23,809 nt of DNA from an uncultured Centipeda sp. (GTDB lineage Bacteria; Bacillota; Negativicutes; Selenomonadales; Selenomonadaceae): positions 1 to 23,809 of the forward strand of contig CALALM010000347.1 in the NCBI GenBank assembly GCA_937925565.1. Direction: 5' to 3'. Shown here piece by piece: positions 1 to 7,005 of the stretch. The number at the start of each line of letters is the position of its first letter. The stretch's first letter is position 1. Under the pieces are notes generated by a model. That model saw nothing but the letters and a program-made list of their open reading frames with translations. It was not told where the DNA came from and did no database searches. Position numbers and translations under genes: made by a program.

Positions 1-1
1 C

Positions 2-1114
2 ATCCTCTACAAGGGCACGCACAACATCATCGCGAACGGCGTCGCCTTTGATCCCGAGGTATGCTTACAGGAAATGGACGCCATGGCGGCGCGCGGCATC
101 GACACCTCGAATATCCGCATCTCCGACCGCGCCCATGTCGTCATGCCCTATCACCGCCTGATGGACGGCATCGGCGACGCACAGCGCGGCGCGGACAAGA
201 TCGGCACAACGGGACGCGGCATCGGTCCCTGCTACATGGATCGCGACGACCGCATCGGCATCCGCGTCTGCGACCTCATGGAGAAGGACGAGTTCGCGAA
301 GAAGCTCAAAAAGAACCTCGACAATAAGAACGGGGAGCTCGCCGCCGTCTACGCCCACGAACCGCTCGACTACGAAGAGGTACTCACGGAGTACGAGGGC
401 TACGCCGAGCGCCTGCGTCCACTCGTCACGGACACAATCCCCCTCATCAACGAGGAGATCGCGGCAGGACGCAAGATCCTCTTTGAGGGTGCACAGGCGA
501 CCATGCTCGACATCGACTACGGCACCTATCCCTACGTCACCGCCTCGCACCCCATCTCGGGCGGCGTCACCGTCGGCGCAGGCGTTGCGCCAAAGAAGAT
601 CGACAAGGTCGTCGGCATTGTAAAGGCATACTGCACGCGCGTCGGTGAGGGCCCCTTCCCCACCGAGCAGCTGAACGCGATTGGTGAGAAGCTGCGCGAG
701 GCAGGGCATGAGTTCGGCACGGTCACGGGACGGCCGCGCCGCACAGGCTGGCTCGACGCCGTCGTCGTCCGCCACGCGGGGCTGCTCTCCGGCATCGACT
801 ATATGGCGGTCACACGCCTCGACATCCTCGACGGCTTCGACGAGATCAAGATCTGCACAGACTACAAGTATCAGGGCAAGCTGTTGAAGGGCGTCCCTGC
901 GAGCCTGAACATCCTCGCCAAGGTGGAGCCGGTCTACGAAACCTTCCCCGGCTGGAAGACCGACATCTCAGGGATCCGCAGCTACGATACACTGCCTGAG
1001 AACGCACGCAAGTACCTCGAGCGCATGGCAGAGATCACGGGCATCGCCCTCGGCATCGTCTCCGTCGGTCCCTCGCGCGAGCAGACCATCGTCCTCGCCA
1101 AGGATCTGTTCTGA
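2..1114 (+). CDS. purA: Adenylosuccinate synthetase, 5' end cut by window
   Basis: PurA joins IMP and aspartate using GTP to give adenylosuccinate, the first committed step of AMP synthesis, in the cytoplasm. The reading frame is open from base 2, so the start lies outside the window. About 370 residues are present, and comparison with the usual ~430-residue family suggests that nearly 60 N-terminal residues, including the GTP-binding P-loop, are missing. Family landmarks are clear: GTTGRGIGPCYMD, the substrate loop FEGAQATMLDIDYGTYPYVT, GEGPFPTE, TGRPRRTGWLDAVV and the C-terminal VGPSREQTI. The gene ends at TGA 1112-1114, just before a strong hairpin. No frameshift or missing motif is seen in the visible part. 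Confidence 0.97.
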   Translation: MLYKGTHNIIANGVAFDPEVCLQEMDAMAARGIDTSNIRISDRAHVVMPYHRLMDGIGDAQRGADKIGTTGRGIGPCYMDRDDRIGIRVCDLMEKDEFAKKLKKNLDNKNGELAAVYAHEPLDYEEVLTEYEGYAERLRPLVTDTIPLINEEIAAGRKILFEGAQATMLDIDYGTYPYVTASHPISGGVTVGAGVAPKKIDKVVGIVKAYCTRVGEGPFPTEQLNAIGEKLREAGHEFGTVTGRPRRTGWLDAVVVRHAGLLSGIDYMAVTRLDILDGFDEIKICTDYKYQGKLLKGVPASLNILAKVEPVYETFPGWKTDISGIRSYDTLPENARKYLERMAEITGIALGIVSVGPSREQTIVLAKDLF

Positions 1115-1132
1115 CCATTTCTTTGTAAAAAT

Positions 1133-1172
1133 AACGGCACTCTGTGATTTACTCACGGTGTGCCGTTTTTAT
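1133..1172. terminator. Bidirectional rho-independent terminator between purA and the UDG-like gene
   Basis: Bases 1133-1140 pair with 1160-1167. After one T-T mismatch, 1142-1147 pairs with 1153-1158 (one G-U), closing on a short loop. A T-run follows on the plus strand and an A-rich run precedes it, so it can stop both purA and the convergent minus-strand operon. Confidence 0.85.
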
Positions 1173-1180
1173 TTCCTATT

Positions 1181-1789
1181 TTACTTCGCCACTACAAATC
1201 CCGCCTCGCAGAAAAACTTCCGATATGCCTCGGCTTTCTTTTCGAGTTTCATCGGGTAGGCGCGCGAGGTGGACGGCAGGCGTGTGATGAGGAGGTCGCG
1301 ATCACCGCAGCGCGCAGTTATCGTCGTGCCCGTCTTGAAGTCCTTTGCCTTGACCTCTGTCTCAAGCAGTGCGAGCAGGATCTCCGTTGCCTTGCCACCC
1401 GTTGTGCAGATGCGGCGGCACTGCGGGATTTTCTCCAAAATCTCGGGCAGCTCAACCGTTTCCACAACCTTCAGATAGGCATCGGATGCATTCCCATGCG
1501 TACGAATGGCACGGCGCACGCCGGGGCACGAGCCAATGCCGCGCTCGGTGAGAAACGCCTTGATCCTCTCCGCGTCAAACGCCTTTTCCCCTGCACGCTG
1601 AAAGTGCATCGCATCGCCGAAGAATACGAGCCCATAGACACGCCACATATCGTTCTGGAAGTTCGGGTAGTGGAACTCCATCGCCCGTTTTTCGGCGGCG
1701 GGCGGAAACGATCCCATCATGAGCACGGTTGCCTGCGGCGGCAAAAACGGCGGGAACGGGCGCAGCTCTATATTTTGTTCATCGCTCAT
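1181..1789 (-). CDS. Uracil-DNA glycosylase superfamily protein
   Basis: A 202-residue cytoplasmic protein that probably removes damaged or deaminated bases (uracil or hypoxanthine) from DNA. Seen in sequence: motif 1, MGSFPPAAEKRAMEFHYP (about residues 25-42), followed by N46 and W49, resembling the GS-P...P-N-FW block of the small UDG/hypoxanthine glycosylase families; and motif 2, LPSTSRAYP (171-179), matching the LPSTSP-type minor-groove loop. The exact UDG class cannot be fixed by eye. The ATG at 1787-1789 has a GAGGCG ribosome binding site and lies 9 bp after the stop of the YeiH-like gene, so it is probably the last gene of a three-gene operon. Confidence 0.8.
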   Translation of the reverse strand: MSDEQNIELRPFPPFLPPQATVLMMGSFPPAAEKRAMEFHYPNFQNDMWRVYGLVFFGDAMHFQRAGEKAFDAERIKAFLTERGIGSCPGVRRAIRTHGNASDAYLKVVETVELPEILEKIPQCRRICTTGGKATEILLALLETEVKAKDFKTGTTITARCGDRDLLITRLPSTSRAYPMKLEKKAEAYRKFFCEAGFVVAK

Positions 1790-1798
1790 CGGTTCGCC

Positions 1799-2782
1799 TC
1801 ACAGCAGCCCGAGCACATGCTGTACAATGAGCGATGTGCCCGCAACCGCGATCCAGCAGACCATGCCGAGCAGGAGCGGTCGTGTACCGTTTTTGAGGAG
1901 CGATGGGAGATCCGTATTCAGTCCGATTGCACTCATCGCGAGTACGATGGAGAACTTGCCGAGCATCCCAAGCCCATGCGAAATCTCGGCGGGGAGGATG
2001 CCCGTCGTGTTCACGATGCACGCGAACACGAAGTAGAGCACGAACATCGGGAAGATGCGTTTCAGCGAAAAACCTGCACCGCTCTGCGCCGCACTGCGCA
2101 TCATGAGCAGGGCAAAGAACAGGCAGACCGGCACAATCATCAGCGTTCGCGTCAGCTTCACAATGGTCGCGTACGCGCCCGCATCATGGCTGTAGGCATA
2201 GCCCGCCGCAACGACCGACGACGTGTCGTTGATGGCAGTACCCGCCCACATGCCGAACCCTGCGTCCGACATCCCCCAACTATGCCCGAGGAACGGGAAG
2301 ATAAAGACCGCAAGCACATTGAAGAAAAAGATGGTCGCGATCGAGATCACGACATCCCGATCCTTCGCTCCGATCACGGGTGCGACCGCCGCAATCGCGG
2401 AACCGCCGCAGATCGCCGTCCCCGCACCGACGAGCGCGGTCATATCGCGGTCAAGTCCCAGTATTTTCCCCATCAGGAACGCCGCGCCAAACGCCGCGAG
2501 CAGCGTGAAGATCATGACGTAGAGCGACTGCTCGCCGACCTCCACCACATGAAAGAGATTCATCTCAAAGCCGAGCAGGATGATCGCATACTGCAAAATC
2601 TTCTTGCCCGTGAATTTGATCCCGCTCTCGGTCGTCTGCGGCCGCCGTTTCTTTGCAAACAACATGCCGAGCAGAATGCCGAACACGGGACCGCCCACGA
2701 TAGGGAAGTACAGCCCCATGATATACGCAGGGATCGCAAAGAGCAGCGCATAGAGAATGCCGTCCATGTATTCACGCTTCAT
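1799..2782 (-). CDS. YeiH/UPF0324 family putative sulfate exporter
   Basis: A polytopic inner-membrane protein of about 327 residues with roughly ten hydrophobic segments, belonging to the YeiH/YadS (UPF0324) family often labelled putative sulfate exporter. The substrate is not proven for the family as a whole. Seen: the N-terminal hydrophobic segment LLFAIPAYIMGL, the glycine-rich GAGTAICGGSAIAAVAPVIG typical of this family, and the GTAINDTSSVVAAGY segment. I start it at ATG 2780-2782, preceded by GAGAGGTG at good spacing. An in-frame TTG at 2801-2803 would add seven residues but overlap the upstream gene and has a poorer site. It sits 13 bp after the ArsC/Spx-like gene. Confidence 0.85.
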   Translation of the reverse strand: MKREYMDGILYALLFAIPAYIMGLYFPIVGGPVFGILLGMLFAKKRRPQTTESGIKFTGKKILQYAIILLGFEMNLFHVVEVGEQSLYVMIFTLLAAFGAAFLMGKILGLDRDMTALVGAGTAICGGSAIAAVAPVIGAKDRDVVISIATIFFFNVLAVFIFPFLGHSWGMSDAGFGMWAGTAINDTSSVVAAGYAYSHDAGAYATIVKLTRTLMIVPVCLFFALLMMRSAAQSGAGFSLKRIFPMFVLYFVFACIVNTTGILPAEISHGLGMLGKFSIVLAMSAIGLNTDLPSLLKNGTRPLLLGMVCWIAVAGTSLIVQHVLGLL

Positions 2783-2795
2783 AAAAGCACCTCTC

Positions 2796-3158
2796 TCAAG
2801 CAAAAATCTCCGACCACTCCTCCACGCGGAACCCCGTAAGCACGCGATCCTTCGTGATGAGGAGCGGACGCTTTACGAGCATTCCGTCCGAGGCAAGTAC
2901 CGCGTACTGCTCCTCCTCCGTCATCGCGGGCAGCTTGTCCTTGAGTGCAAGCTCGCGGTAGATCATACCGCTCGTGTTGAAGAAACGCTTCAGCGGCAGC
3001 CCGCTCCGTTCGTGCCACGCACGCAGCTCCTCCGCCGTCGGCTTCTCCGCCTTGATATCACGCATCGGCGCGGCGCAGCCGTGTGCCCGCAGAAACTTCT
3101 CCGCCTTTTGACAGGTCGAGCACTTCGGATAGCCGATAAACAGCACATCTTGATCCAT
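2796..3158 (-). CDS. ArsC/Spx/YffB-family thioredoxin-fold protein
   Basis: A 120-residue cytoplasmic protein of the arsenate reductase/Spx/MgsR family. Seen: the N-terminal beta strand followed by YPKCSTCQKAEKFL, with a CxxC pair at residues 13 and 16; the central RFFNTSG segment; and MLVKRPLLITKDRVLTGF near residue 95, which is the conserved KRP block. The family includes arsenate reductases and the RNA-polymerase-binding redox regulator Spx. Which role applies cannot be decided, and no arsenic efflux gene is nearby. The start ATG 3156-3158 has AAGGAGAG upstream. It is the first gene of the operon, driven by the promoter at 3201-3228. Confidence 0.87.
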   Translation of the reverse strand: MDQDVLFIGYPKCSTCQKAEKFLRAHGCAAPMRDIKAEKPTAEELRAWHERSGLPLKRFFNTSGMIYRELALKDKLPAMTEEEQYAVLASDGMLVKRPLLITKDRVLTGFRVEEWSEIFA

Positions 3159-3200
3159 ATATCATCTCTCCTTGCAGAAAATCTACTTATTTACTTTTCT

Positions 3201-3228
3201 ATTATAGTCTCTCAAAAAAATTTTTCAA
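3201..3228 (-). promoter_or_regulatory. Sigma70-type promoter for the ArsC-like/YeiH/UDG operon
   Basis: On the minus strand, TTGAAA (3223-3228) and TATAAT (3201-3206) are separated by 16 bp. They lie about 45 bp upstream of the ArsC-like start in an A/T-rich spacer. It is divergent from the hsp20 promoter, about 20 bp away. Confidence 0.65.
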
Positions 3229-3246
3229 ATTTTTCTTTTTGACCTA

Positions 3247-3274
3247 TTGACTTTTTGACTATTTGAGGTATAAT
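3247..3274 (+). promoter_or_regulatory. Sigma70-type promoter for hsp20
   Basis: TTGACT (3247-3252), a 16-bp spacer and a perfect TATAAT (3269-3274). Transcription would start near 3281, giving a leader of about 107 nt before the hsp20 start. No CIRCE (TTAGCACTC-N9-GAGTGCTAA) element is visible. Confidence 0.7.
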
Positions 3275-3387
3275 AACAATCGAAAGGTGATTGAAAGCAA
3301 AAGCACCTTCCCAATCAAAAGTAAATGAATGGCATATCGAATACCAAACATCGAATATGCTGCAAAGACTTTAAGGAGTTGATTACC

Positions 3388-3846
3388 ATGTTTGGACTTG
3401 TACCTTTTGCCGGACGCCGGAACCTCTCGCAGCGCGATGCCGCAAATCCGTTTGCACTCTTTGATGTGATGCGTGACTCCTTCTTCCGCGACGACTTCCC
3501 CGCCGCGAACTGGGGCGCGAGCTCGTTCAGGGTGGACGTGAAGGACAGCGGCGATCACTACGAGCTGACCGCAGACCTCCCGGGCATGACGAAGGAGGAC
3601 ATCGCCCTCCACTACGAGAACGGCTATCTCACGATTGCCGCCTCACACAGTGAGTCCAACGATGAGAAGGACGATGCGGGCAACTACATCCGCCGTGAGC
3701 GTCACACGGGCGAGGTCAGCCGCTCGTTCTACATCGACGGCATCGACGACGCGAACATCCACGCAGAGTTCAAGGACGGCGTACTGCAGGTGAACCTGCC
3801 GAAGGCAGCGGGCGAACCCGAACGCAAGCAGATTGAGATTCACTGA
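3388..3846 (+). CDS. Hsp20/alpha-crystallin small heat-shock protein
   Basis: An ATP-independent holdase chaperone of 152 residues that binds unfolding proteins in the cytoplasm. The alpha-crystallin domain runs from about residue 45 (SSFRVDVKDSGDHYELTADL) to the end. It contains LPGMTKEDI, the YENGYLTI strand, the RRERHTGEVSRSF segment and the DGVLQVNLPK box (the G-x-L motif), and closes on the IEI-type C-terminal tail KQIEIH that docks between subunits. ATG 3388 has AAGGAG (3373-3378) at ideal distance. An in-frame ATG at 3325 would add 21 residues but has no ribosome binding site. It is a single-gene unit with its own promoter and terminator. Confidence 0.95.
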   Translation: MFGLVPFAGRRNLSQRDAANPFALFDVMRDSFFRDDFPAANWGASSFRVDVKDSGDHYELTADLPGMTKEDIALHYENGYLTIAASHSESNDEKDDAGNYIRRERHTGEVSRSFYIDGIDDANIHAEFKDGVLQVNLPKAAGEPERKQIEIH

Positions 3847-3877
3847 CGAGACGGAGTTCCTCCATCCATAAGAATGT

Positions 3878-3920
3878 GGGGCTGCTCTCCGAAGCAAAAT
3901 TTCGGAGAGCAGCCCCTTTT
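3878..3920 (+). terminator. Rho-independent terminator of hsp20
   Basis: A perfect 16-bp stem (3878-3893 with 3901-3916) with a short GCAAAAT loop, followed by TTTT. It lies 31 bp after the hsp20 stop. Confidence 0.92.
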
Positions 3921-3974
3921 CGTATGCCTATCTCCACGCATAAAACAATTCTCTTTTTTATTTTTCAAAAATTA

Positions 3975-4010
3975 TAGCCATCCTTCACATCATGTTGTAT
4001 ACTGTATACA
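3975..4010 (+). promoter_or_regulatory. Candidate promoter with GntR-like operator palindrome
   Basis: TGTATAC-T-GTATACA (3996-4010) is a perfect 7-1-7 inverted repeat just upstream of the cyclotransferase-like gene. A possible -10, TATACT (3998-4003), lies inside it, with a weak -35, TAGCCA (3975-3980), at 17 bp. GTATAC-centred palindromes are common for GntR-family regulators. The regulator itself is not in the window. Confidence 0.5.
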
Positions 4011-4031
4011 TTCCAAAGGGACGAGGAGGAT

Positions 4032-4478
4032 ATGATGAAGAGACTCTATGCTGCCTATGGCAGCAATCTGAATGTCGCGGCGATGCGGGAGCGATGTCCA
4101 AGTGCAGTGATCGTTGGTACGGCGCAGCTCGCGGACACGGCTCTGGAGTATCGCGGCAGTGCACCGCACGTCTATCTGACGATCACAGAGAAAAAGGGCG
4201 CGACCACGCCCCTCGGGATCTGGTCGGTGACGGAGAGCGATGAGGCGGCACTCGACAGCTATGAGATTTTCCCTGCGCTCTACCGTAAGGAGGTACGGCA
4301 CGTCCAACTGACGGAGCGGGAGACGGGTGTCGTCAAAGACACGGCGGTATTCCTCTACACGATGGTGGACGGGATGCCGCTCGGCACACCCGATGCCGAC
4401 TACGTCGCCGCTTGCCGCGCAGGGTTTGAGGATTTCGGCTTTGATCCGCACATTCTGGACTGCGCCGCAAGGAAATAA
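4032..4478 (+). CDS. Gamma-glutamylcyclotransferase-like (AIG2/GGCT fold) protein
   Basis: A 148-residue cytoplasmic protein with the GGCT/AIG2 fold. Known members cleave gamma-glutamyl amines or peptides intramolecularly, releasing 5-oxoproline. Seen: the substrate-binding YGSNL motif (residues 9-13) followed by MRERCP, and the LDSYEIFPALYRK segment whose Glu (E78) matches the catalytic acid in LD-YEG-P-Y. The length fits the family. ATG 4032 or the adjacent ATG 4035 could be used; GAGGAGGA lies directly upstream. The neighbours downstream, after a foldback element, are DUF969, DUF979 and Pcp, so all the enzymes here yield 5-oxoproline. The actual substrate is unknown. Confidence 0.85.
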   Translation: MMKRLYAAYGSNLNVAAMRERCPSAVIVGTAQLADTALEYRGSAPHVYLTITEKKGATTPLGIWSVTESDEAALDSYEIFPALYRKEVRHVQLTERETGVVKDTAVFLYTMVDGMPLGTPDADYVAACRAGFEDFGFDPHILDCAARK

Positions 4479-4481
4479 CTT

Positions 4482-4642
4482 GGAAGAACTGATAAATTCA
4501 GCACCGTCATCTTGGTGCATCTTTTTCGCCCTGCCATCGTCGACAAATCCTCCACATAGCTTTGGCTATGCGTCCGGTTTGTCTCCTTGACCGAACAAAA
4601 AATCTACACCAATCTGACAAACTTCATTTTATCAGCGATTCC
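4482..4642 (+). mobile_element. MITE-like foldback repeat, copy A
   Basis: A 161-bp element with no coding capacity. Its ends are GGAAGAACTGATAAAT and the inverted ATTTTATCAGCGATTCC. The two halves are imperfectly complementary over most of their length, centred on CATAGC-TTTG-GCTATG (4555-4570), so the transcript would fold into one long hairpin. A second, inverted copy lies at 9422-9583, with roughly 80-85% identity by eye. The flanks AACTT and AATTT could be a decayed target duplication. It separates the cyclotransferase-like gene from DUF969. Confidence 0.85.
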
Positions 4643-4665
4643 AATTTTCACAGGAGGTATTATCT

Positions 4666-5349
4666 ATGCTTGTTCTATCCGGTATCCTCGTCATGGTGGT
4701 GGGGCTTGCACTGCGGTTTAACGCACTGCTGGTCGTCATCGTCGCCGGCTTTGTCACGGGATTTGCCGCAGGGATGTCCCTGCAGGAGATCGTCACGGTC
4801 ATCGGCGAAGCATTCATCAAGAACCGCTATATGTCGCTCTTCATCCTCGTGCTGCCCGTCATCGGGCTCTCGGAGCGGTTCGGACTGCGCGAACGTGCGG
4901 AGTATCTCATCTCGAAGATCTCTGCGGCAACGGCGGGGCGTATCTTTATGCTCTATATGCTCGTGCGCCAGATCACGGTCTCGCTCGGCATCTCGCTCAG
5001 CGGGCATCCGACGTTCATCCGCCCGCTGATCTCGCCGATGGGCGAGGCGGCAGCGCTCAAGGGACGCAAGGCATCGCCCGAGATCCTCGACAAGATCCGT
5101 GGACAGGCGGCAACGGCGGAGAACGCGGGCAATTTCTTCGCGCAGAATGTCTTTATCGCGGCGGGCGGGCTGCTCCTCATCAAGGGGGTGCTTGAGGAAC
5201 ACGGCTACGAGGTGGATCTCGTCACGATGGCACTCTACTGCATCCCGACCGCCGTGGTCGCGTTCCTCTTTGCGGCGATCCGCTTCCAGCTCTTTGATCG
5301 GCGCATCGAGCAGGAGATTGCGGCATACAACGAAACGAAGAAAGGCTAA
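4666..5349 (+). CDS. DUF969 family membrane protein
   Basis: A 227-residue inner-membrane protein with hydrophobic segments at about residues 1-35, 55-70, 90-110, 155-175 and 185-205. It matches the DUF969 family, which almost always precedes a DUF979 gene. No biochemical function is established that I can cite. Seen: SLGISLSGHPTFIRPLISPM and ENAGNFFAQNVFIAAGG, small-residue-rich segments like those in ion/carboxylate transporters. The start ATG 4666 has AGGAGGT (4652-4658). It is 12 bp from DUF979 and near Pcp. I infer one half of a two-part permease, perhaps for 5-oxoproline or related peptides. Confidence 0.85.
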   Translation: MLVLSGILVMVVGLALRFNALLVVIVAGFVTGFAAGMSLQEIVTVIGEAFIKNRYMSLFILVLPVIGLSERFGLRERAEYLISKISAATAGRIFMLYMLVRQITVSLGISLSGHPTFIRPLISPMGEAAALKGRKASPEILDKIRGQAATAENAGNFFAQNVFIAAGGLLLIKGVLEEHGYEVDLVTMALYCIPTAVVAFLFAAIRFQLFDRRIEQEIAAYNETKKG

Positions 5350-5361
5350 GGAGGGAATGCT

Positions 5362-6279
5362 ATGCTGACACTCGATCACGTCTATCTCCTCTGCGGGGTC
5401 TACCTCGTCCTCTTCGGGGTGCTCTCGTTCGGAGACAGCAAGAATCTAAAACGCTTCGGAACGGGTCTGTTCTGGCTTGTCTACGGCATCACGTTCCTTG
5501 GCGGCTCGGCACTCGGCAACGAGAACGCGGGCTGGATGGTCATCCTGATGGCAGTCATTGTCGCCGCAAAGCAAATGGGGCACGGCGACTATCACGAGAC
5601 ATCCAAGGAGGAGAAAAATGCCTCGGCGCAGCAGCTCGGCAACCGTCTGCTCATCCCCGTCCTCGCGGTCGGTGTAATCACGCTGATCCTCGCGGCGACA
5701 ACGAAGCTCGGTGCACTCGTCTCGTTCGGCATCGCCTCCATCGTCGCCATTGTGATTGCGCTCGCCATCACGCGCGGCGCACCGCTCCAGACGTTCCATG
5801 AGGGGCGCCGTCTCATCGACGCCATCGGCTGGGCTGCAATTCTCTCACAGCTGCTTGCAGCACTCGGCTCGCTCTTTGCAAAGGCGGGCGTCGGCAAGAT
5901 TGTCTCCGACATCGTGGCAAGCGCTATCCCGACGGACAGTGCACTCGCCGTTGTGATTGCCTACTGTCTCGGCATGGCAGTCTTCACCATCATCATGGGC
6001 AATGCCTTTGCTGCGTTCGCGGTCATCACGAGCGGCATCGGCATCCCCCTTGTCATCGTCGCGCACGGTGCAAATCCTCTCATCGTCGCTCCGATTGCGA
6101 TGCTTGCGGGCTACTGCGGCACACTCATGACCCCGATGGCGGCGAACTTCAACATTGTCCCCGCCGCACTGCTTGAGATGCAGAGCAAATACGGGGTCAT
6201 CCGCGCACAGATCCCGCTCGCGATTTCACTGCTCGCGGCAAACATCCTGCTCATGTATTTCCTCGGATTCCATACCTAA
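5362..6279 (+). CDS. DUF979 family membrane protein
   Basis: A 305-residue protein with about eight to nine transmembrane segments, matching DUF979, the constant partner of DUF969. Seen: the hydrophilic loop HGDYHETSKEEKNAS between early helices, and the MGNAFAAFAVITSGIGIP segment. The latter echoes AGNFFAQN in the DUF969 protein, as if the two were halves of one carrier. The C-terminal LAGYCGTLMTPMAANFNIV block is also typical. ATG 5362 has AAGGAGG overlapping the end of DUF969 (stop 5347-5349). It lies 45 bp upstream of pcp. The transport role is inferred from topology and neighbours only. Confidence 0.87.
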   Translation: MLTLDHVYLLCGVYLVLFGVLSFGDSKNLKRFGTGLFWLVYGITFLGGSALGNENAGWMVILMAVIVAAKQMGHGDYHETSKEEKNASAQQLGNRLLIPVLAVGVITLILAATTKLGALVSFGIASIVAIVIALAITRGAPLQTFHEGRRLIDAIGWAAILSQLLAALGSLFAKAGVGKIVSDIVASAIPTDSALAVVIAYCLGMAVFTIIMGNAFAAFAVITSGIGIPLVIVAHGANPLIVAPIAMLAGYCGTLMTPMAANFNIVPAALLEMQSKYGVIRAQIPLAISLLAANILLMYFLGFHT

Positions 6280-6285
6280 GAACTG

Positions 6286-6327
6286 AAAGGAGGCAGCGGC
6301 GGCAGCCCCGCCGCGCAATACACTATG
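6286..6327 (+). promoter_or_regulatory. Distant ribosome binding site of pcp with intervening hairpin
   Basis: A perfect AAAGGAGG (6286-6293) lies 31 nt before the pcp ATG. Between them, 6296-6302 pairs perfectly with 6308-6314 (7 bp, all G-C, loop of 5). If folded, the effective spacing drops to about 12 nt. No closer site or upstream in-frame ATG/GTG/TTG is present. Confidence 0.6.
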
Positions 6328-6945
6328 AAAAAACTTCTGATTACGGGCTTTCAGCCCTTCGGCGGCGAAACAATCAACCCTGCACTGGAGCTGGTCAAGC
6401 ATCTCGCGGGCAAAAGCATCAACGGCTACGAGGTGATCGCGCGTGAGATCCCCGTGGTGCGCTACGAGGCGCTCGATGCGGTACGCGCTGCAGTGGATGA
6501 GATTTCGCCCGATGCCATCATCATCGTCGGACAGGCGGGCGGCCGCCCCGACATCACGGTCGAGCGCATCGGCATCAACATCGACGATTTCCGCATCCCC
6601 GACAACAAGGGCAATCAGCCCGTCGATGAGCCCGTTGCAAAGGACGGCCCCATCGCCTACTGGGCGACGCTGCCGATCAAAAAGATGGTCGCCAACATGA
6701 AGGCGGCGGGCGTCTCCGCGAGCGTCTCGAACTCGGCAGGGACGTATGTCTGCAACCACCTTCTCTACGGCGTGCTCCACCTCCTCGCTACAGCGGGCAA
6801 GGCGCACATCCCCGCCGGCTTTATCCACATCCCCTACCTGCCCGAGCAGATGGCTGTGCGCAAGGGGCTTGAGAGCCAGTACCCAACGATGGGTGTCGAG
6901 ACGCTCGTCAAGGGCTTTACGGCAATGATTGAGGCACTGGACTGA
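6325..6945 (+). CDS. pcp: Pyrrolidone-carboxylate peptidase (pyroglutamyl peptidase I)
   Basis: A cytoplasmic cysteine peptidase (family C15) that removes N-terminal pyroglutamate from peptides, releasing 5-oxoproline. It has 206 residues, normal for the family. Seen: the N-terminal LLITGFQPFGGETINPA; Glu at residue 80 in TVERIGINIDDFRIPDN; Cys143 in NSAGTYVCNHLLYGVLH; and His168 in AGFIHIPYLPEQ. Together these are the Glu-Cys-His triad. The start follows the conserved N-terminus. Its ribosome binding site is unusually far away, with a GC hairpin in between. It is the last gene of the DUF969-DUF979-pcp unit and ends at a terminator shared with the convergent LysR gene. Confidence 0.96.
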   Translation: MKKLLITGFQPFGGETINPALELVKHLAGKSINGYEVIAREIPVVRYEALDAVRAAVDEISPDAIIIVGQAGGRPDITVERIGINIDDFRIPDNKGNQPVDEPVAKDGPIAYWATLPIKKMVANMKAAGVSASVSNSAGTYVCNHLLYGVLHLLATAGKAHIPAGFIHIPYLPEQMAVRKGLESQYPTMGVETLVKGFTAMIEALD

Positions 6946-6960
6946 ATCAGGATCACGTCT

Positions 6961-7005
6961 AAAAAGGACGGACACATGGGAATCTCCCGTGTATCCGTCC
7001 TTTTT
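6961..7005. terminator. Bidirectional terminator between pcp and the LysR gene
   Basis: AAAAAGGACGGA (6961-6972) pairs with TCCGTCCTTTTT (6994-7005). An inner stem (6974-6981 with 6985-6992) closes a very short loop. There are A and T tracts on both sides, so it works in both directions. The LysR stop codon (7004-7006) overlaps the stem. Confidence 0.92.

Noticed and set aside
1160..2839. A 559-codon plus-strand open frame opposite the UDG-like and YeiH genes
   Set aside because: It is rich in Arg/His/Glu with no domain pattern and spans two recognisable genes and their spacer on the other strand. It is a GC-bias shadow.
3159..3387. CIRCE/HrcA site for hsp20
   Set aside because: No TTAGCACTC...GAGTGCTAA inverted repeat, even with a few mismatches, is present in the spacer.
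4482..4642. Possible CRISPR unit or tRNA-like structure
   Set aside because: There are no regularly spaced direct repeats. The sequence is a single long imperfect palindrome with a second inverted copy elsewhere, and no tRNA cloverleaf can be drawn.
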